A stretch of 64,000 nt of DNA from Methanomassiliicoccaceae archaeon (GTDB lineage Archaea; Thermoplasmatota; Thermoplasmata; Methanomassiliicoccales; Methanomethylophilaceae). The stretch is taken from positions 1-64,000 of the forward strand of contig JAEEOP010000034.1 of the NCBI GenBank assembly GCA_016284295.1. Direction: 5' to 3'. Within the stretch, counting starts at the first letter, position 1, and each line of letters starts with the position of its first letter. The notes below the pieces were generated by a model that saw nothing but the letters and a program-made list of their open reading frames with translations, had not been told where the DNA came from and searched no databases. Of the stretch, positions 1 through 8,600 are shown in pieces. The position numbers were made by a program, and so were the translations under genes.

Positions 1-183
1 GTTGTTCTTCGTCTCGTTGTCCTCAGGTACGAACTTGCCCTCGAAGTTGAGGTTGTACTTCTCTTTCATCGCCGTAGCGGTCTCGGGGATGATCTTGTAA
101 TCCCAGTCCTCCTCAGGGACCTTCTTTCCCTTGAGGAATCTCTCGTAGACGTCAGTTACGGTCAGGAACCTAGTTGCAGCCAT
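1..183 (-). CDS. mtmB: Monomethylamine methyltransferase MtmB, N-terminal 61 codons (cut by the window edge)
   Basis: MtmB transfers the methyl group of monomethylamine to the cobalt of its corrinoid partner MtmC. Only the first 61 residues are present. The start (MAATRFLTVTDVYERF) and the following WDYKIIPE and KEKYNLNFEGKF segments align with the N terminus of the complete MtmB encoded at 1411. A strong AAGGAGGG ribosome-binding site precedes the ATG, and the gene follows the corrinoid gene by 16 bases on the same strand, giving an mtmC-mtmB operon. The UAG expected near codon 202 lies outside the window and cannot be checked. Confidence 0.85.
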   Translation of the reverse strand, partial: MAATRFLTVTDVYERFLKGKKVPEEDWDYKIIPETATAMKEKYNLNFEGKFVPEDNETKNN

Positions 184-199
184 CGTGAAACCCTCCTTT

Positions 200-838
200 T
201 CAGTTTCCGGTGAGCTGGTCCACCAGGGTGATGATTTCGTTCGCAGTCTCTGAGTAGCCGTCAGCTCCGATCTCGTCGCACCACTCTTTCGAGCAGGGTG
301 CTCCTCCGAAGATGGCCTTGTAGGGTGCCTCCATCTCCTTGATGGTCTCGACGATCTCCCTCTGGGATTCCAGAGTGGTGGTCATCAGAGCAGATCCTCC
401 GCACACCTGCGCGTTGTTCTCCTCTGCCGCATCCATGAAGTCCATAGCGGATGCGTCGGGTCCAAGGTCGATGACGTTGTAGCCTGCTCCCCTGAGCATG
501 GCACAGCAGACGTTCTTACCGATCTCATGGATGTCTCCTTCAACAGTACCCATGACAACGGTACCCTTCAAGTTTCCCTCACCAGCCTCCATCAGCGGTT
601 TGAGGATGTTGAGCGCAGCTTCCATGGTCTTGGATGCCGCAACGACCTGGGGTAGGTAGATCTCTGCCTTGTCGAACCTTACTCCGATGGTCTCCATTCC
701 TTTTCCGAGTCCCTCACCGATGATGGTTCCGATGTCCATCTTCGCATCGATTGCTTTCTGGGTTGCCTCCTGGGCAAGCTTGATGTTCCAAGTCTCGACG
801 GACTTCTTCAGGTCCGCCAGGATGTCCTCGTTTGCCAT
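200..838 (-). CDS. mtmC: Monomethylamine corrinoid protein MtmC
   Basis: This corrinoid protein (212 aa) carries the methyl group between MtmB and the methylcobamide:CoM methyltransferase. Residues about 1-90 form the helical cap domain and the rest the B12-binding fold. The cobalt-ligand motif DxHxxG is present (GDIHEIGKN, His104), followed by GGSALMTTTLE and GGAPCS segments typical of the family. The ATG at 838 is chosen because AGGAGG lies just upstream; an in-frame ATG 11 codons earlier has no such site. MtbC and MttC are close paralogs; assignment to monomethylamine rests on the mtmB that follows directly. Confidence 0.88.
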   Translation of the reverse strand: MANEDILADLKKSVETWNIKLAQEATQKAIDAKMDIGTIIGEGLGKGMETIGVRFDKAEIYLPQVVAASKTMEAALNILKPLMEAGEGNLKGTVVMGTVEGDIHEIGKNVCCAMLRGAGYNVIDLGPDASAMDFMDAAEENNAQVCGGSALMTTTLESQREIVETIKEMEAPYKAIFGGAPCSKEWCDEIGADGYSETANEIITLVDQLTGN

Positions 839-1410
839 TTTAATTTCCTCCTTTTTACAGCCGCCGTTCAAGCCGGTTCTTTGCTGTCTAATAGTAAGTA
901 AAAGCTGGTAGATATTTAATAATTTTGGTCCTTTACAAAATTGAAAAAACCATGTATAAAAAACCTCGTTTTCATTGTTAAATGTTCATTACAAAATATA
1001 TAAATTTTATTTTGGTTGATTAATCCAACAAGATAAATATTAAATAAAATCAATAAAAAATGTACTTAAATATACATTATTTTTATTGATTAAATCATCA
1101 AAATATTATCAAAAAATGCTAAAATTGAGTGATTATCCCCTAAAATATTGATTTTGTCAATAATTTTATTTAACGCTTCCTCATTTTTTCGCGTATAGTA
1201 TATCCCGAGTTTGGACGTTTAAATCATTTTCGCTGTGATGGCCGTCTAAGTGTAACATTACAAGTAAAACAAGCAAAAGCAAGGTTATTAATTGGGATTG
1301 TAATGGACCAGTATGCAACACAGGACGGGGGACAGCAGTCTTAATGGTACTTTAACAACGGAGTACGTCCCCGTCCGTCCGTTCCGCGAGGCATCTAGGG
1401 AGGCAACATC
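839..1410. promoter_or_regulatory. AT-rich divergent promoter region between mtmC and mtmB
   Basis: These 572 bases hold no convincing gene. On the minus strand a TATA-like run (ATTATTAAATAT, 912-923) would start the mtmC transcript with a leader of roughly 50 bases. The stretch 940-1200 is extremely AT-rich with repeated TTGATTAA-type words, including TTGGTTGATTAATCCAA near 1013-1029. The mtmB side has a well-formed GGGAGG ribosome-binding site at about 1398-1403. Such a long AT-rich interval suggests regulation of both methyltransferase transcripts, but no binding protein can be assigned. Confidence 0.5.
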
Positions 1411-2793
1411 ATGACCGCACGCAGATATGTCGATGTTTTCGATACGTACAACCGCTTCGTGGACGGAGACAGGATCCTGGAGAAGGATTGGGACAGCTAC
1501 ATCGTCCCCAATGCGGTAGCTCTGATGAAGAAGCGCTACGGGATCAAGTTCGGCAACAAGATCATCCCTGAGGATCAGGATCTCATCGACCGCCTGTTCG
1601 TCGCGGGTATCGACCTCCTCATCACTACAGGTATCTACAATATAGATACAGGGACACGCATGAAGATCACAGAGGATGAGATCTACGAGGGTCTGAAGAT
1701 GGCCCCCAAGAAGCTTACTCTCGGAGAGGGCAAGGATTCTGTCGAGTGCGCGGCCCGCAGGGGCAACGTCATCAACAAGCCCGTGATAGAGGGCGGACCC
1801 ACCGGAGCCCCTCTTTCCGAGGAGATATATTCTACTGTAATAGAGTCGTACGCGCAGGAGCCTGTCGTCGATTCCATCGTGACCGGTGTGCTAAGCACGG
1901 TCAAGGGCCACACGGCCGTGAAGAACACCCCGTGGGAGGTCAGGGCCACTCTGGCGGAGCTGAGCTATGTCCATAATGCACTGTACTCCGCGGGAAGGCC
2001 GGGTCTTGCCATCTAGGGCCCCCAGACCCCTCTGACTCCGCAGGGACGCATCGTCGCCGACCTGCACGACCAGACGGGTATGAAGCATTCCGATCTCCAT
2101 GAATGCTCCCAGCTGAACGAGCTGAAGATCGACATGTCGATGCTGAACATGATCGCCGCATGGCATATGTCGGGTGACAACATCCTCATCGAGCAGATGC
2201 CTATCGTCGGAGGGTACTGCGGAGGCGTCGAGGAGACCGCCATCTGCGATGTCGCCACATCGATAGCTTCCTTCGCGCTTCTCAACGCGGACATACACCT
2301 GGGCGGACCGATCCATGTGAGGTGGGGTACCACGACCAACAGGCAGTCCCTGCAGGTCGCGGCCCACACGGCCATGGCCCTGGACACTAACACTGATCTT
2401 CTGTTGGCCAACCAGTACTACACCATGGCCGGACCCTGTACGGAGATGAACCTTCTTGAGATCGCCGCCCAGGCCATGTGCGACACCGCATCCGGAAGGG
2501 AGCTGCTCTCGGGAGTGGCATCCGCCAAAGGGGTCAGGATCGATATGGTCACCGGAATGGAGGCCAGGATGATGGGCGAGGCGTCCATGGCCGCATGCGG
2601 CATGGAGGTGTCCGAGGTGAACGACATCGTGGAGAGGGTCCTGAACTGGTATGAGAAATCCTATTACCAGCCTCCCAAGAGCAAGACCTTCCAGGAATCG
2701 TACGATGTGGAGAGCATTAAGCCGAACGCTGAGTACATCTCCGTCTACGACAGCGCTCTGAACATCCTGTCCAACTGCGGTATAGATTTCTGA
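1411..2793 (+). CDS. mtmB: Monomethylamine methyltransferase MtmB with in-frame UAG (pyrrolysine) codon at 2014-2016
   Basis: Read through the amber codon, the product is about 460 aa, the normal MtmB length. The UAG is codon 202, the position of the catalytic pyrrolysine in Methanosarcina barkeri MtmB, and the flanks match the family: AGRPGLAI before and GPQTPLTPQG after. Downstream, SQLNELKIDMS, YCGGVEETAICD and SGVASAKGV are also MtmB signatures. The enzyme is a TIM barrel whose pyrrolysine presents the methylamine to the corrinoid. The gene lies just upstream of the pyl cassette. Terminating at the UAG would yield an inactive 201-residue fragment. The true stop is UGA. Confidence 0.96.
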
Positions 2794-2927
2794 ATCGGTT
2801 TTATAGTTGAAAGCCGATACGTCGCACCATGTAGGCGTAGACGAGCTGCTTTGAGGTTATCGGACAGTGCGCACTCTATACTGTCAATTCCAATCTGTGA
2901 TCGTTGCCCAGTCTACATGCTAAATGT

Positions 2928-2972
2928 GAAATATATAAAGAAAGCGGGATTTTTGCGAAATCTTTATATATG
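2928..2972 (+). promoter_or_regulatory. TATA boxes preceding tRNA-Pyl
   Basis: Two TATA-like elements occur after mtmB: AAATATATAAAG (about 2930-2941) and CTTTATATATG (2962-2972). The second is centred about 29 bases before the first base of the tRNA, the usual archaeal spacing. pylT, and probably the whole pyl cassette, is therefore likely to have its own promoter rather than depend on mtmB read-through. Confidence 0.6.
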
Positions 2973-2995
2973 AACATCAAACTTTACCCCACGTT

Positions 2996-3066
2996 GGAGG
3001 GCGCTCCGGCGAGCAAACGGGTCTCTAAAACCTGTAAGCGGGGTTCGACCCCCCGGCCTTTCGCCA
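2996..3066 (+). tRNA. pylT: tRNA-Pyl, anticodon CUA
   Basis: The 71 bases fold as a tRNA with anticodon CUA, which reads UAG. My hand fold gives a 7-bp acceptor stem (2996-3002 with 3056-3062, two G-U pairs), a D arm with a 4-bp stem and 4-base loop (3003-3014), a 6-bp anticodon stem (3017-3022 with 3030-3035) around loop CTCTAAA, a 3-base variable region AAG and a 5-bp T stem with loop TTCGACC. The 3' CCA is encoded (3064-3066). The 6-bp anticodon stem, tiny variable region and shrunken D arm are hallmarks of tRNA-Pyl. pylS begins 17 bases downstream. Confidence 0.95.
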
Positions 3067-3083
3067 TCATTACGGTAGATAAC

Positions 3084-3905
3084 ATGGGTGTCAAGTTCAC
3101 AGATTCTCAGATACAGCATCTGATGGAATACGGGGACAACGATTGGTCGGATGCTGAGTTCGAGGATGCTGCGGCCAGGGACAAGGAGTTCTCGAGCCAG
3201 TTCTCAAAGCTCAAATCGGCCAACGACAAAGGCCTCAAGGATGTGATCGCCAATCCCCGCAACGACCTGACCGACCTGGAGAACAGAATCAGGGACAAGC
3301 TTAGATCCCGCGGTTTCATCGAGGTGCACACACCCATCTTCGTTTCAAAGGCGGCTCTCGCCAAGATGACCATCACGGAGGACCACCCGCTCTTCAAGCA
3401 GGTCTTCTGGATAGATGACAAGAGGGCCCTCAGGCCCATGCACGCCATGAACCTGTACAGGGTCATGAGGGAGCTCAGGGACCACACCGACGGTCCGGTG
3501 AAGATATTCGAAATCGGATCGTGCTTCAGGAAGGAGTCCAAGAGCTCCACGCATCTGGAGGAGTTCACGATGCTCAACCTGGTCGAGCTCGGACCCGACG
3601 GGGATGCCATGGACCACCTGAAGATGTACATCGACGACATCATGTCCGCCGTAGGCGTGGAGTACACCACATCCCGCGAGGAATCTGACGTTTACGTGGA
3701 GACGCTGGACGTGGAGATCGACGGCACTGAGGTCGCTTCCGGCGCAATAGGCCCGCACAAGCTCGACCCCGCTCACGACATCCACGAGCCCTGGGCAGGA
3801 ATAGGATTCGGTCTCGAGCGCCTGCTCATGCTGAAGAACGGCAAGAGCAACGCGAAGAAGACCGGCAAGAGCATCACATACCTCAACGGATACAAGATGG
3901 ACTGA
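3084..3905 (+). CDS. pylS: Pyrrolysyl-tRNA synthetase (catalytic domain only, no PylSn)
   Basis: This class II aminoacyl-tRNA synthetase (273 aa) charges tRNA-Pyl with pyrrolysine. It has motif 2 (FEIGSCFRKES) and motif 3 (GIGFGLERLLM) and matches only the catalytic half of the Methanosarcina enzyme. The N-terminal tRNA-binding domain PylSn is absent, as known for Methanomassiliicoccales. The ATG at 3084 is chosen because the frame upstream runs back through the tRNA gene and cannot be protein. No pylSn-like gene is seen nearby, so recognition must rely on the catalytic domain and the unusual tRNA. pylB begins 5 bases after the stop. Confidence 0.96.
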   Translation: MGVKFTDSQIQHLMEYGDNDWSDAEFEDAAARDKEFSSQFSKLKSANDKGLKDVIANPRNDLTDLENRIRDKLRSRGFIEVHTPIFVSKAALAKMTITEDHPLFKQVFWIDDKRALRPMHAMNLYRVMRELRDHTDGPVKIFEIGSCFRKESKSSTHLEEFTMLNLVELGPDGDAMDHLKMYIDDIMSAVGVEYTTSREESDVYVETLDVEIDGTEVASGAIGPHKLDPAHDIHEPWAGIGFGLERLLMLKNGKSNAKKTGKSITYLNGYKMD

Positions 3906-3910
3906 TCGCC

Positions 3911-4966
3911 ATGATAGCAGAGACCGTCGCCAAGGCCGAAAGGACAGGGAAGCTGACCACCGACGAGATCTTCGAGCTGATGTCCGCCAAAGACCCTGCG
4001 GACCTCGAGCAGCTTTACGCCGCCGCGAGAAGGGTCAGGGACAGGGAGTTCGGGAAGAAGATCTTCACATACGGTTTCGTATACTTCTCCACATACTGCA
4101 AGAACAACTGCACGTTCTGCTACTACAGGGCAACCAACAACGGCATCGACCGTTACAGGAAGACGAAGGAGGAGATCGTGGAGCTCTCCGCGAGCCTGCA
4201 GGATGCAGGGATAAACCTGTCCGACCTGACGATGGGCGAGGACCCCACGATGTATGCCGACGGCTACTCCAAGCTCCTCGACATAATCTCCTCCGTGCAC
4301 GACGAGGTCGGCATCAACATCATGGCGTCCCCGGGTGCGCTGCCGCAGGAGATGTTCTCGATAGTTAGGGATGCCGGTGCGGATTGGTACGCCTGCTATC
4401 AGGAGACGTACAACAGGCCCCTGTTCGAGAAGCTGAGGCTGAACCAGAGTTACGACGACCGCCGCAACCAGAAGGTCTGGGCCATGGAGGCCGGGCTTCT
4501 GGCGGAGGACGGTATGATGATCGGTCTCGGGGAGTCGGTCAGGGACAGGGCGGAGACCATCCAGGAGATGAGCTCGCTGGGTTGCGGCCAGGTGCGTGCG
4601 ATGACGTTCGTGCCGCAGGTCGGCACCCCTATGCAGGATTTCACACCTTACGATTCGACGGAGGAGCTGAAGGCCATCGCCATCATGAGGCTCCTCAACC
4701 AGGACAAGCTGATCCCGTGCAGCCTCGATGTCGAGGGCATCGCAGGATTGAAGACGAGAATCAACGCCGGGGCCAACGTGGTCACATCCATCGTCCCTCC
4801 CAGCAAGCATCTGGCCGGAGTGGCGCAGCACGAGCTGGACATCGAGAACGGCAACCGTTCCGTCGAGCATGTGTTCGAGATGCTCGAGGACATGGGCCAC
4901 CACCACGCATCCTCGGCGGAGTACAGATCGTTTCTCAACGAGCACAGGCCCAAGAGGGTGGCCTGA
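3911..4966 (+). CDS. pylB: PylB, (3R)-3-methyl-D-ornithine synthase
   Basis: PylB is a radical-SAM mutase that rearranges lysine into 3-methylornithine, the first step of pyrrolysine synthesis. The 351-aa protein has the CxxxCxxC motif for the 4Fe-4S cluster at Cys63, Cys67 and Cys70 (YCKNNCTFCYY) and a full TIM-barrel length similar to known PylB. GEDPTMYADGY and GLGES are consistent with SAM and substrate binding in the family. The UGA stop overlaps the pylC ATG (ATGA), implying translational coupling. Confidence 0.95.
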   Translation: MIAETVAKAERTGKLTTDEIFELMSAKDPADLEQLYAAARRVRDREFGKKIFTYGFVYFSTYCKNNCTFCYYRATNNGIDRYRKTKEEIVELSASLQDAGINLSDLTMGEDPTMYADGYSKLLDIISSVHDEVGINIMASPGALPQEMFSIVRDAGADWYACYQETYNRPLFEKLRLNQSYDDRRNQKVWAMEAGLLAEDGMMIGLGESVRDRAETIQEMSSLGCGQVRAMTFVPQVGTPMQDFTPYDSTEELKAIAIMRLLNQDKLIPCSLDVEGIAGLKTRINAGANVVTSIVPPSKHLAGVAQHELDIENGNRSVEHVFEMLEDMGHHHASSAEYRSFLNEHRPKRVA

Positions 4967-6126
4967 TGAGGATCGCCATCGTCGGCGGGGCGCTCCAGGG
5001 AATGGAGGCCGTGCTGCTGGCCAAGGCCGCCGGGTACGAGACCATCGTCCTTGACAGGAAACCCGGGGCGCCGGCGATGTCGCTGTGCGACGAACCGATC
5101 AACCTGGATCCCACCAAGGATCCCGAAGGGGCGTTGAGGATCTTCCAGGGATGCGACGCCGTCATACCCGCATGCGAGGAGATGGATCTCCTGAAGGTGC
5201 TGGACGGCATGAAGGACAGGATGGGCGTGCCGCTGCTCTTCGACCTGGCATCGTACAACATCTCAAGTTCCAAGAACAGGTCCAACGAGATCATGGCATC
5301 CGTAGGGGTCCCCCTGCCGCGGCCGTGGCCGGATTGCGGGTTCCCCGCCATAGTGAAGCCCGCCTCCCAGAGCGGGAGCATAGGCGTCAGCGTCGCCTAC
5401 AACGAGGACGATGTGAAGAGGGGGCTGGAGACGGTGAAGGCGTTGCATGACGAACCTGTCATCCAGGAGTTCGTGCACGGCAAGAGCGTGTCCATAGAGG
5501 TCATAGGCAACGGTACCAAGGCCACTTCCTACGTCACCACCGAGGTATGTCTGGATTTCAATTACGATTGCAAGATGGTCAGATGCAACCCCAACATCAT
5601 GTCGCAGGATGACTGCGACCTGTTCGGGAAGATAGGCATCGATGTGGCCGAGGCCATCGGGCTCAACGCCCTGATGGACGTAGAGGCCATACTCACGCCC
5701 AGGGGCCTGAGGGTCCTGGAGATCGATGCACGCATCCCCAGCCAGACACCTGCCGCCATCCAGGCGGCCACGGGGATAAACCTTCTTGAGGAGCTTGTCA
5801 CCACGGCCCTGGGGAAGCCTGCAGGAAGGGGATCTACAGGCGGATGCGCCGTTTACCGCCATATATACCTGAAGAACGGCGAATTGCGTTCCAGCGGAGA
5901 GAAGGAGTTCGGACATGTCGTGAGGCCGAGATTCGAGCCCGGGCTGTTCGGTTCCGAGAACTCCATCACCGATTACGAGCCCGGGAAGGATGAGTGGCAC
6001 GCCACCCTCATAAGCACGGGAAGGACGGAGCAGGAGGCCGACGAGAAGGCGGCCGCATGCATATCCAAGGCCCTGGATGAATGCTCGCTGGATGAGTTCC
6101 TCGACGGAACGCCGGAGATGATCTGA
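4966..6126 (+). CDS. pylC: PylC, 3-methylornithine-L-lysine ligase
   Basis: PylC is an ATP-grasp ligase that joins 3-methylornithine to the epsilon-amine of a second lysine. The 386-aa protein starts with a Rossmann-like pre-ATP-grasp domain (MRIAIVGGALQGMEAV) and carries ATP-grasp segments (FPAIVKPASQSGSIGV, VIQEFVHGKSVSIEVIG, and LEIDARIPSQTPAAIQ for the metal site). It is a little longer than Methanosarcina PylC. The frame is open far upstream inside pylB, but the ATG at 4966 overlaps the pylB stop and begins the conserved Rossmann motif. It overlaps pylD by four bases (ATGA). Confidence 0.94.
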   Translation: MRIAIVGGALQGMEAVLLAKAAGYETIVLDRKPGAPAMSLCDEPINLDPTKDPEGALRIFQGCDAVIPACEEMDLLKVLDGMKDRMGVPLLFDLASYNISSSKNRSNEIMASVGVPLPRPWPDCGFPAIVKPASQSGSIGVSVAYNEDDVKRGLETVKALHDEPVIQEFVHGKSVSIEVIGNGTKATSYVTTEVCLDFNYDCKMVRCNPNIMSQDDCDLFGKIGIDVAEAIGLNALMDVEAILTPRGLRVLEIDARIPSQTPAAIQAATGINLLEELVTTALGKPAGRGSTGGCAVYRHIYLKNGELRSSGEKEFGHVVRPRFEPGLFGSENSITDYEPGKDEWHATLISTGRTEQEADEKAAACISKALDECSLDEFLDGTPEMI

Positions 6127-6935
6127 TGACAAGACTAACGCCCGATCTCATAGAAGGGGTGCCTGATGACACCATAGACCTTGATTCGAAGCTCATGAAG
6201 ATGTGCGGGAAGACCGTGAAGCAGATCGCCCTGGAGGGGGCAGGCGTCGACCACGACGTCGATTTCTCCAAGGTCAGGGTCGCCGTGATCCCCATCACAT
6301 CCGGTATGGGTGTCATCGGCGGATTCTCGCAGTCGGTGGATGCCATCGTCAAGAGGCTCGGCATGCAGAGCTACGTCACAAAGGGCACGGATGTCAACGG
6401 ATTCTCCCAGGCGATCAACGACGGCGTGGACATGATCATGATGGCTGACGATGCGATGTTCGTCGCCTACAACGTCCATGCCGCCAGGAGCACCAACAAC
6501 TCCTGGGGGACCGCGATGGGATATGCGGTGGCGTTGAAGAACGCCGCAGGCGGGGTCAAGGGGAAGGATGTCCTGGTCATCGGCGCCGGCCTCGTCGGTA
6601 CAGAGGCGGTGCAGATCCTCAAGTCCTGGGGAGCCAACGTATCCGTCACGGACATCAAGTTCGAGAAGGCCAAGGCCCTGGAGGAGAAGTTCGGTGTGAA
6701 GGCCCTGCAGGATGTGGAGTCCGCACTGTCGTCCCACAAATACATACTGAACGCCGCACCCGCGATATTCCCCGGAAGGTTGATCATGGAAGGCGCGGTC
6801 GTCTCCACCCCCGGAGTCCCCCATTACTTTGACGAGGAGGGCAGGAAGAAGGCCAAGGCGATCATACACGACCCGCTGGAGATCGGAACTGCGATGATGG
6901 CCGTCAACAGCGCATTGTTCACAATGAAGCAATGA
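6126..6935 (+). CDS. pylD: PylD, pyrrolysine synthase (dehydrogenase)
   Basis: PylD oxidises lysine-N6-3R-methylornithine with NAD+, and the product cyclises to pyrrolysine. The 269-aa protein has the Rossmann dinucleotide motif GAGLVGTEAVQILKSWG in its C-terminal half and an N-terminal helical substrate domain (ITSGMGVIGGFSQSVDAIV). Length matches the family. It is the last gene of the cassette; the next gene starts 72 bases later after a gap containing TTAATACTGG, so the SMR pair may be transcribed separately. Confidence 0.94.
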   Translation: MTRLTPDLIEGVPDDTIDLDSKLMKMCGKTVKQIALEGAGVDHDVDFSKVRVAVIPITSGMGVIGGFSQSVDAIVKRLGMQSYVTKGTDVNGFSQAINDGVDMIMMADDAMFVAYNVHAARSTNNSWGTAMGYAVALKNAAGGVKGKDVLVIGAGLVGTEAVQILKSWGANVSVTDIKFEKAKALEEKFGVKALQDVESALSSHKYILNAAPAIFPGRLIMEGAVVSTPGVPHYFDEEGRKKAKAIIHDPLEIGTAMMAVNSALFTMKQ

Positions 6936-7007
6936 ATTCCCTTGGGCGGAACACCCGTCCGACAGGGACCGAACGGCGTTAATACTGGTTGCGTCTAGGT
7001 GGTCGCC

Positions 7008-7343
7008 ATGGGATTGGTAGGTCTGGCATGGGTCATATTCGGCGGCATGCTTGAACCGATGTGGGTCATCGGCCTGAAGAAGTACAGCGAGAAGCACTCG
7101 GTATTCTGGTTCATCTTCACGGTCATCATGATGTACGCCAGCCCCATGTGCCTGGCATTTGCCATGGCGGACGACATGTCCGTCGGTGTCGCCTACTCCA
7201 TCTGGACCGGGCTGGGCGCCGTGTTCGCCATGCTGGTCGGGATCATCCTGTTCAAGGAGAAGGTCGAACGCATCAAGATCCTACTGGTGCTGATGATCAT
7301 CGCCGGCGTGGTCGGACTAGAACTATCGACGGTGGTAGCATGA
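7008..7343 (+). CDS. Small multidrug resistance (SMR) exporter subunit, SugE/Gdx-like, first of a pair
   Basis: This 111-aa protein has four predicted membrane helices and the conserved SMR glutamate in helix 1 (GGMLEPMW, Glu16), plus GVAYSIWTGLGAVFAMLVGIILFKE in helices 3-4, the SugE/Gdx-type signature. The ATG at 7008 is preferred because the protein then begins directly with helix 1; a GTG three codons earlier is possible. It overlaps the next SMR gene by four bases, so the two probably form an obligate heterodimer. The substrate could be guanidinium or a quaternary or methylated amine. The location beside methylamine genes is suggestive only. Confidence 0.85.
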   Translation: MGLVGLAWVIFGGMLEPMWVIGLKKYSEKHSVFWFIFTVIMMYASPMCLAFAMADDMSVGVAYSIWTGLGAVFAMLVGIILFKEKVERIKILLVLMIIAGVVGLELSTVVA

Positions 7344-7663
7344 ACAAGCTGTGGATCTACATCTTCATCGGAGGCATCTTCGAGACCGTATGGGCGACGA
7401 CCATGAGCTTCTCAAAGACGTTCACCGACCCGTTCTGGACCATCGTCACGCTTGCTGTGATGCCTGTCAGCGTCATATTCCTCTACAAAGCGCTCGACAA
7501 AGGGCTCCCCACCGGACCTTCCTACGCGGTATGGGTGGGCATCGGCGCCATAGGGGCGGTCATCGTGAGCATAGCCATGGGCGATGTCCCGAACATATTC
7601 GGCTTCATCTCCATAGGGGTGCTCCTGGCGGGCGTCATCGGACTGAATCTGGTCACCGAATGA
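7340..7663 (+). CDS. SMR exporter subunit, SugE/Gdx-like, second of a pair
   Basis: This 107-aa, four-helix SMR protein has the essential helix-1 glutamate (GGIFETVWA, Glu15) and the family segment GPSYAVWVGIGAIGAV. It differs from its partner in the helix-4 loop (MGDVPN instead of FKEKVE), as is common in paired SMR systems whose subunits insert with opposite topology. Its ATG overlaps the partner's stop (ATGA). It is most like SugE/Gdx, whose known members export guanidinium; the substrate here is unknown. Confidence 0.86.
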   Translation: MNKLWIYIFIGGIFETVWATTMSFSKTFTDPFWTIVTLAVMPVSVIFLYKALDKGLPTGPSYAVWVGIGAIGAVIVSIAMGDVPNIFGFISIGVLLAGVIGLNLVTE

Positions 7664-7697
7664 CCGTTTCCAACGAGGGCTGGTTGCTTCGCTACCC

Positions 7698-7716
7698 TTT
7701 TTATATTATTTTTAAT
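7698..7716 (+). promoter_or_regulatory. TATA promoter of the his cluster
   Basis: A T/A-rich element (CTTTTTATATTATTTTTAAT) is centred roughly 28 bases before the hisG ATG at 7736, with no ribosome-binding site in the short interval. This spacing predicts a leaderless or nearly leaderless transcript for hisG-hisC-hisH-hisA. Confidence 0.5.
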
Positions 7717-7735
7717 AGTACGAGTGAGGACAGAA

Positions 7736-8599
7736 ATGACACTCAGACTAGGTGTTCCGAACAAAGGCAGGCTGAATGAGAGGGCCATCGAGCTTCTCGC
7801 CAGATCGGGGATCGATCTCGGGGACGACATCGGAAGGAGGCTCTACCTGAAGGCCAAGAATCAGGATATCGAGGTCATATTCGTCAGGGCGCAGGACGTT
7901 CCCGTGTTCGTGGCGGAGGGGGCCATCGACATGGGAATCACGGGCATAGACGAGACCGCCGAATCGGGCAAGGATCTCAGGAAGCTGCTCGACCTGCAGT
8001 TCGGATTCTGTCATCTCGCCGTCGCTGTTCCGGAGAAGTCGGGCATAACCGATGCATCCCAGATCAAGAACGGTTCCAAGGTTGCAACATCCTTCCCCAA
8101 CCTCACCAGGAAGTACTTCCAGGAGATGGGCAAGGAAATGAGGATCATCACTGTCACGGGCGCATGCGAGATCATGCCCTACCTCGGTGTCGCTGATTTC
8201 ATCGTGGACCTGGTGTCCACCGGATCCACGCTCAAGACCAACAGGCTGGTCGAGGTCGGGTCCATCATCGAGTCGCAGGCCGTCGTCATCGCCTCCGATG
8301 CGGCCATCGAGTCGAAGGGTCAATTCATCCAGGATGTTGTCGACTCGTTCGAGAGCGTCATCATCGCCGAGGACAAGAAGTACCTTATGGCGGACATCCC
8401 CAAGGACAAGCTGAAGGAGGTCGAGAGCATCCTGCCTGGAATAGGCGGACCCACAGTGCTCGAGATCGCCGGCAACCCCGGATATCTGGCAGTCCACGCC
8501 GTTATCGACGGCAAGGACGTGTTCAGGGCCATAGCGGACCTGAAGAGGCTGGGTGCGAAAGGCATCCTCACCACGCCCATCGAGAGGCTGGTGAACTGA
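7736..8599 (+). CDS. hisG: ATP phosphoribosyltransferase, long form
   Basis: HisG condenses ATP with PRPP in the first step of histidine synthesis. The 287-aa protein is the long form: a bilobal catalytic region (LRLGVPNKGRL at the start, VDLVSTGSTLKTNRL for PRPP binding) followed by a C-terminal regulatory domain (residues about 210-287, ending KGILTTPIERLVN) that mediates histidine feedback. The ATG at 7736 is chosen over an in-frame GTG four codons upstream because the protein then begins at the conserved LRLGVPNKG. hisC follows after one base. Confidence 0.95.
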   Translation: MTLRLGVPNKGRLNERAIELLARSGIDLGDDIGRRLYLKAKNQDIEVIFVRAQDVPVFVAEGAIDMGITGIDETAESGKDLRKLLDLQFGFCHLAVAVPEKSGITDASQIKNGSKVATSFPNLTRKYFQEMGKEMRIITVTGACEIMPYLGVADFIVDLVSTGSTLKTNRLVEVGSIIESQAVVIASDAAIESKGQFIQDVVDSFESVIIAEDKKYLMADIPKDKLKEVESILPGIGGPTVLEIAGNPGYLAVHAVIDGKDVFRAIADLKRLGAKGILTTPIERLVN

Positions 8600-8600
8600 C

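Noticed and set aside
2904-3083. Upstream extension of the pylS frame by 60 codons, possibly a PylSn-like N-terminal domain
   Set aside because: The extension runs straight through the tRNA-Pyl gene and shows no PylSn similarity.
4384-4965. 194-codon N-terminal extension of pylC
   Set aside because: It lies out of frame inside pylB, and the ATG at 4966 begins at the Rossmann motif and overlaps the pylB stop.
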